DNA of 64,000 bases, taken from the NCBI RefSeq assembly GCF_012273895.1, contig NC_052115.1, forward strand, positions 8,487,183 to 8,551,182, read 5' to 3'. Below the pieces are notes generated by a model. The model was not told the DNA's origin and searched no databases. It saw only the letters and a list, made by a program, of their open reading frames with translations. The translations under genes and the position numbers were made by a program. Below, piece by piece: positions 60,386 through 64,000 of the stretch. Origin of the DNA: Zerene cesonia. Its lineage: Eukaryota > Arthropoda > Insecta > Lepidoptera > Pieridae. Each line of letters opens with the position of its first letter. The stretch's first letter is position 1.

Positions 60386-62622
60386 TCACCGTTTATTGTA
60401 ATAGCTTCCTTTGTTTTCCTGCCAGTCTCGAAATATTAATTTAGCTCCTTTCTCTGCAATCATAATAGTAGGAGCGTAGATACTTCCTCGTACATGAGTG
60501 GGCATTACGGATGCATCCATTATTCTTAATCTTTCTAAACCATGAACTCTCAAGTTGTAAGAAACTACTGAATTGGAACTGTTATTACCCATTCGACAAG
60601 TACCAATTGGATTACTCATTGCTTTCGTATAATGTCTTGCAATACAATTCCATTGATCTCTATTTCTTAGTCTATCACAAGGAAATAAATCAATGGGCGC
60701 TAACTTTATTTCACTTTTCTTTATTTCTCTCGTATTTAACACCTGCAGAGCAATGTCTATGCTATCAACAAGAGCATCTAAATCGTCTGACTCTTTCAAC
60801 AAATTCGCTTGTATAACAGGTCGGCCGAACTTTGGATTTCTTTTGTTTAATGTCACTTTACCAGTACTTTTTGGCTTCAATAATACTGGATTTACAACAA
60901 CTAAATTATAGTATGGCAGTGGCATGTTGATTTCTTCCGCAGTGTGAATACTAATATTGGTAAGCATAAACTTGTCGCTGCGCAAATAATTACCTATCAA
61001 ATTCAATTCCACATCAGGTGCTACTTTATTTTCATACAATTGAATGAAAGCGGATACTTGATTTATTCCACGAGACGCGAGAGGACCCGTTCGACTTTCA
61101 AACCATGTTTTAAAATCATCAATGACCTGAGATTCACTCACTGCTGGGACTTCACCTAGCGTAAAAGCTAATCCTCCTGTAGTAACTTGGTCTTGATAGT
61201 TTAGCCCTACTGGTAAATTGATAAGCGTCGTTATGTTATGTTTAGCTAATTCGGCTTTGGGTCCTATACCTGACAAATGCAACAACCTAACATTATTAAT
61301 AGCTCCTCCGGTCAATATAACTTCCCTTTTAGCATACGCTGGTTGTTCTTTTCCTTTATCTACAGTATACATCACGCCCTCAGTCATTTTTTCTTGTGGA
61401 TCAATTATTATTTTAGTAACAGTCACGCCTGTTTTAACAACCAAATTCTTTCTATGTCTCACAGGCTTAAGAAAAGCGCTGTTGGTACTCAGCCTTGTAT
61501 TATTTGATATTGTGAATTGGTTGTTAACTACTGCCTCTGGAACGTTTGTGTTTATGTCTACAGAGCGTAGACCCATTTCAGCAAACGCTGCCAGGAAGAT
61601 TTCAATATAACGATCTGCATATTTAAATTTTTGTACGTGCATTTCCCCTCCTCTAGAATGATAGTGGGAGTTCATTAAGACATCGTAGTCACCTGAAATT
61701 AAAAACATATAGCTTAATAGCCGATGTCTTTTACTATTCCACAAATATGGATACTTAAGCTTGTTAATGATAAAGATATATTGGTTTTTTGCAACGCACC
61801 ATTATCCTCAGAATTTTTGAAATGTTCTAGCAAATTATCGAACTTCCATTCCAAAGAGCCGATTTCTCCATTCAAATGCCATGCGTCGTAGTCTTTCTTG
61901 GAACCTCTGGTGTACTTCATGTCATTGGTGACACTAGAACCACCGAGAACTTTACCAGTTTTCACTTCACAGCTTCCTCCAGGCCGAGATAAGCAGGAGA
62001 AACCGTTTCTCTCAGTTCTGTAGTTCCATAATATTGGCCGAAAGTCATTTGTGGGTACTCCGGGTATATCATAGTCTATATTCTCTTCCTCTCCTGCTTC
62101 TAAAACTAAAACCTAAAAATATAGTTATATTGAGACTTAAAAGTGGCTTCGAGACCGGACGAGTGTGCAAAAAATAAATTGATTTTTTTAATCTATCTGC
62201 ACATCGCTCTTATCACCATTGCTCGAAATGGTGAAGAAAATCATAATGAGGAAACCGGCATGGTTGAAGCACGGCATGGAGGAACCAAAAAATTCGAGAG
62301 CCAGCGATTATGGCCTGATGATGATTGAATGTGTTCAAAGGAATCCGTAACAAAATTTAATTTAATTGATTCTCGTTCAATTTCAATAAGCGTAGATTTA
62401 CTAACAAATTTAACTTGAAAAGCCGTAAACTATGGTTTAATTACCTTCCAATCACTGATAGCAGAGAGCCTGTTAGCGAGGACGCAGCCCGCAGTGCCAC
62501 CACCAACTATGATGAAGTCAAACACACTGTTACGTATGTCCTTCTCCTCAGCCTTGCTCCTGGTGGCCTTGCTGAAGAGGTCCGCTCTCACCGACCAGAG
62601 AACCGTCAAGATTAAATATGAA
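60386..62622 (-). CDS. GMC oxidoreductase, diverged paralogue (gene B), three exons seen, first exon missing
   Basis: On the minus strand the exons are 62622-62445, 62112-61800 and 61692-60386, giving 598 residues without the N-terminus. Introns are 332 and 107 nt; donors GTAATT and GTGCGT, acceptors TTTTTAG and TTTCAG. The first seen exon has a hydrophobic run (YLILTVLW), then FIIVGGGTAGC (FAD-binding). Exon 2 begins VLVLEAG and holds GKVLGGSSVTNDMKY and a FKNSEDNG junction. Exon 3 holds GAINNVRLLHLSGIG, GTCRMG and MDASVMP. The intron before VLVLEAG is at the same place and phase as in gene A; the second introns differ. Odd: both GMC signatures carry off-pattern residues (Thr in the first; Asn-Val for Ser-Pro in the second), the catalytic His position is Asn (codon 60611-60613), its partner is Ser (codon 60482-60484), and VVD is VVS. 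No in-frame ATG lies between the upstream stop and the FAD motif, so translation must start in an unseen exon at higher coordinates. Confidence 0.9.
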
Positions 62623-62731
62623 CTAGAGAAAATTCGTTTATGTTACTACTTGTACATGTCGTATAACTGTACCATTGCTATCTGTTTATTGATCATAATA
62701 AAAATTGTCATTACGGTAGCAATATGAGCAA

Positions 62732-62923
62732 TCCCACTAATATTATAAGCGCAAAAATTTTTAAGAATCGATGAATGGATGGATGGATTCTTGTTACTTT
62801 TTCACGCGAAAACAGCTTATAGTGCCTATGAAATTTGGTACAGAAATCGATTATAGTCTGGATTAGAATATAGTCTATTTTTGACTAGGGTACCACGTGA
62901 ATGACGCCGTGGATTATAGCTAG
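62732..62923 (+). mobile_element. Helitron-like element, third type, upstream of gene B
   Basis: TCCCACTAATATTATAAGCG to GATTATAGCTAG. It lies 110 bp upstream (in gene B orientation) of the first resolved gene B exon, so it occupies that gene's promoter or its first intron. Confidence 0.7.
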
Positions 62924-64000
62924 TATTACATATAGTTCAAATTGTTATCTATTTAATACATTTAAACGAGCTATTATTGTATATATTTCATTATAATCTG
63001 AATCTAGGAATTGGCTCCATAGATTCATGAAATTTTGTATTTAGGAAGTTTCAAGTGCAATAAAAAGATCATGGAAGGATTAATTAAAAAACATAGCAAA
63101 GTTAATCTTTGTAGAAAAACTGAAAAGTTGAAATCATTACTATATTAGTACGTTTTCAATGCATAGTAAAGCACAATTACTTTCTAAGTATTAGTCAGAC
63201 ACTTAAACAGTACGTTTAGAAACTGTTTATCAAACTAATTTGCAGCTATTGGCCCATGTTAGCTTCTATTACTTAACAAACAACCAGTCAAAGGTAGGTG
63301 TATACCATACGCTCGAAACACTAATATTTATACGCCACTTAATCAAAAATACACTACAATCTTTAAATACGCTTAATTTATGGTAATAGATTGACCCTAT
63401 ATAACACTATCTAACTTATCACAAGTACCTTAATAACATTTTCCCAGTCTTAGCCCGTATTACAACAAAAATGAACTAAAAATAAAAACCCAGTATCCCA
63501 GTAGAGGCACGCTTGAGTGGTCACCGGTGGATGTGAGGAAGGAAGCGCCTCTACTACAGAGGTGTTTCCTCTTATATAATTGTTGTGTGCCTGGCTCTCT
63601 CGGTACTATGTGTATAATGCAATAGGATATAAGCTAACATTAATCACAGCTGGTATTAGGTAACATAAATAATTATTTAAACTTATATTTTACAGAGGAA
63701 ACATATGTGTTTTTGTGTGTATGTTTGTAATGTTTTCACATAAAACCTACTGTAATATTAATATAGATAATTTAAATGTCGCAGTCAAGTAAATCGAAGG
63801 AATATATTACTATTTGTTATTACACAATCTTGCGATGCGTTGTAATTTAATCAGCTGTGGGAGATATTATATATATATATTTATATATTTCTAACCGACT
63901 TCAAAACTCTAATGGGATAAGCGGGTAATGTTTTAGTTAAGAATAATTATCAACATAAATCTAACTGTCTTGTAGCATAGTTTCATATAATCTCGGAAGT

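Noticed and set aside
60511..61610. Several plus-strand frames of 70-130 codons
   Set aside because: Shadows of the gene B coding sequence on the opposite strand.
1..64000. CRISPR array, operon or phage-like module
   Set aside because: No regularly spaced repeats, no ribosome binding sites or packed genes; the window is a eukaryotic genome.

Overview
This is AT-rich animal (insect) DNA, almost certainly from a butterfly or moth. It has spliced genes with GT-AG introns and a dense, diverse load of short interspersed repeats. Among these are Helitron-like elements of the Lep1 type (about 200 bp, starting TC and ending in a small hairpin plus CTAG, with a TG-rich block inside), tRNA-derived SINEs, and a repeat family ending near TTACCATCAGG..GAACCACCAG that is familiar from lepidopteran genomes. 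There is no operon, phage, CRISPR array or other prokaryotic feature. One assembly gap of 166 N lies at 2556-2721.

Layout. From 1 to about 32.5 kb I see almost only intergenic or intronic sequence packed with repeats; the one coding candidate there is a short exon with good splice sites at 3822-3959 (+). A clear coding exon on the minus strand (32598-33316) encodes 239 residues of a protein I do not recognise and ends at a strong splice donor, so the gene continues toward lower coordinates. A possible promoter with two TATCGATA (DRE) sites lies about 1.6 kb upstream of it. From 33.5 to 57.9 kb there is again repeat-rich non-coding DNA with several GC-rich islands that may be regulatory.

The clearest genes are two GMC oxidoreductases (glucose dehydrogenase [FAD, quinone]-like) at 57986-60326 (+) and 60386-62622 (-). 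They are convergent, with 59 bp between stop codons. I could resolve all three exons of the first (627 residues). For the second I resolved three exons (598 residues) that lack only the first exon with the start codon. They share one intron position (after the Rossmann GxGxxG segment, phase 0) and look like an old tandem pair in one of the GMC clusters typical of insects. In both, the two positions that normally hold the catalytic His and the His/Asn partner are Asn and Ser, which is the most interesting protein-level observation here.

The most interesting DNA-level observations are a fold-back copy of a tRNA-like SINE whose tRNA part has become a perfect hairpin (2830-3008), SINE insertions with intact 12-17 bp target duplications, a Helitron-like element sitting cleanly inside an (AT)n tract, and several perfect palindromes of about 30 bp. 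I found no evidence of a new multi-gene system.
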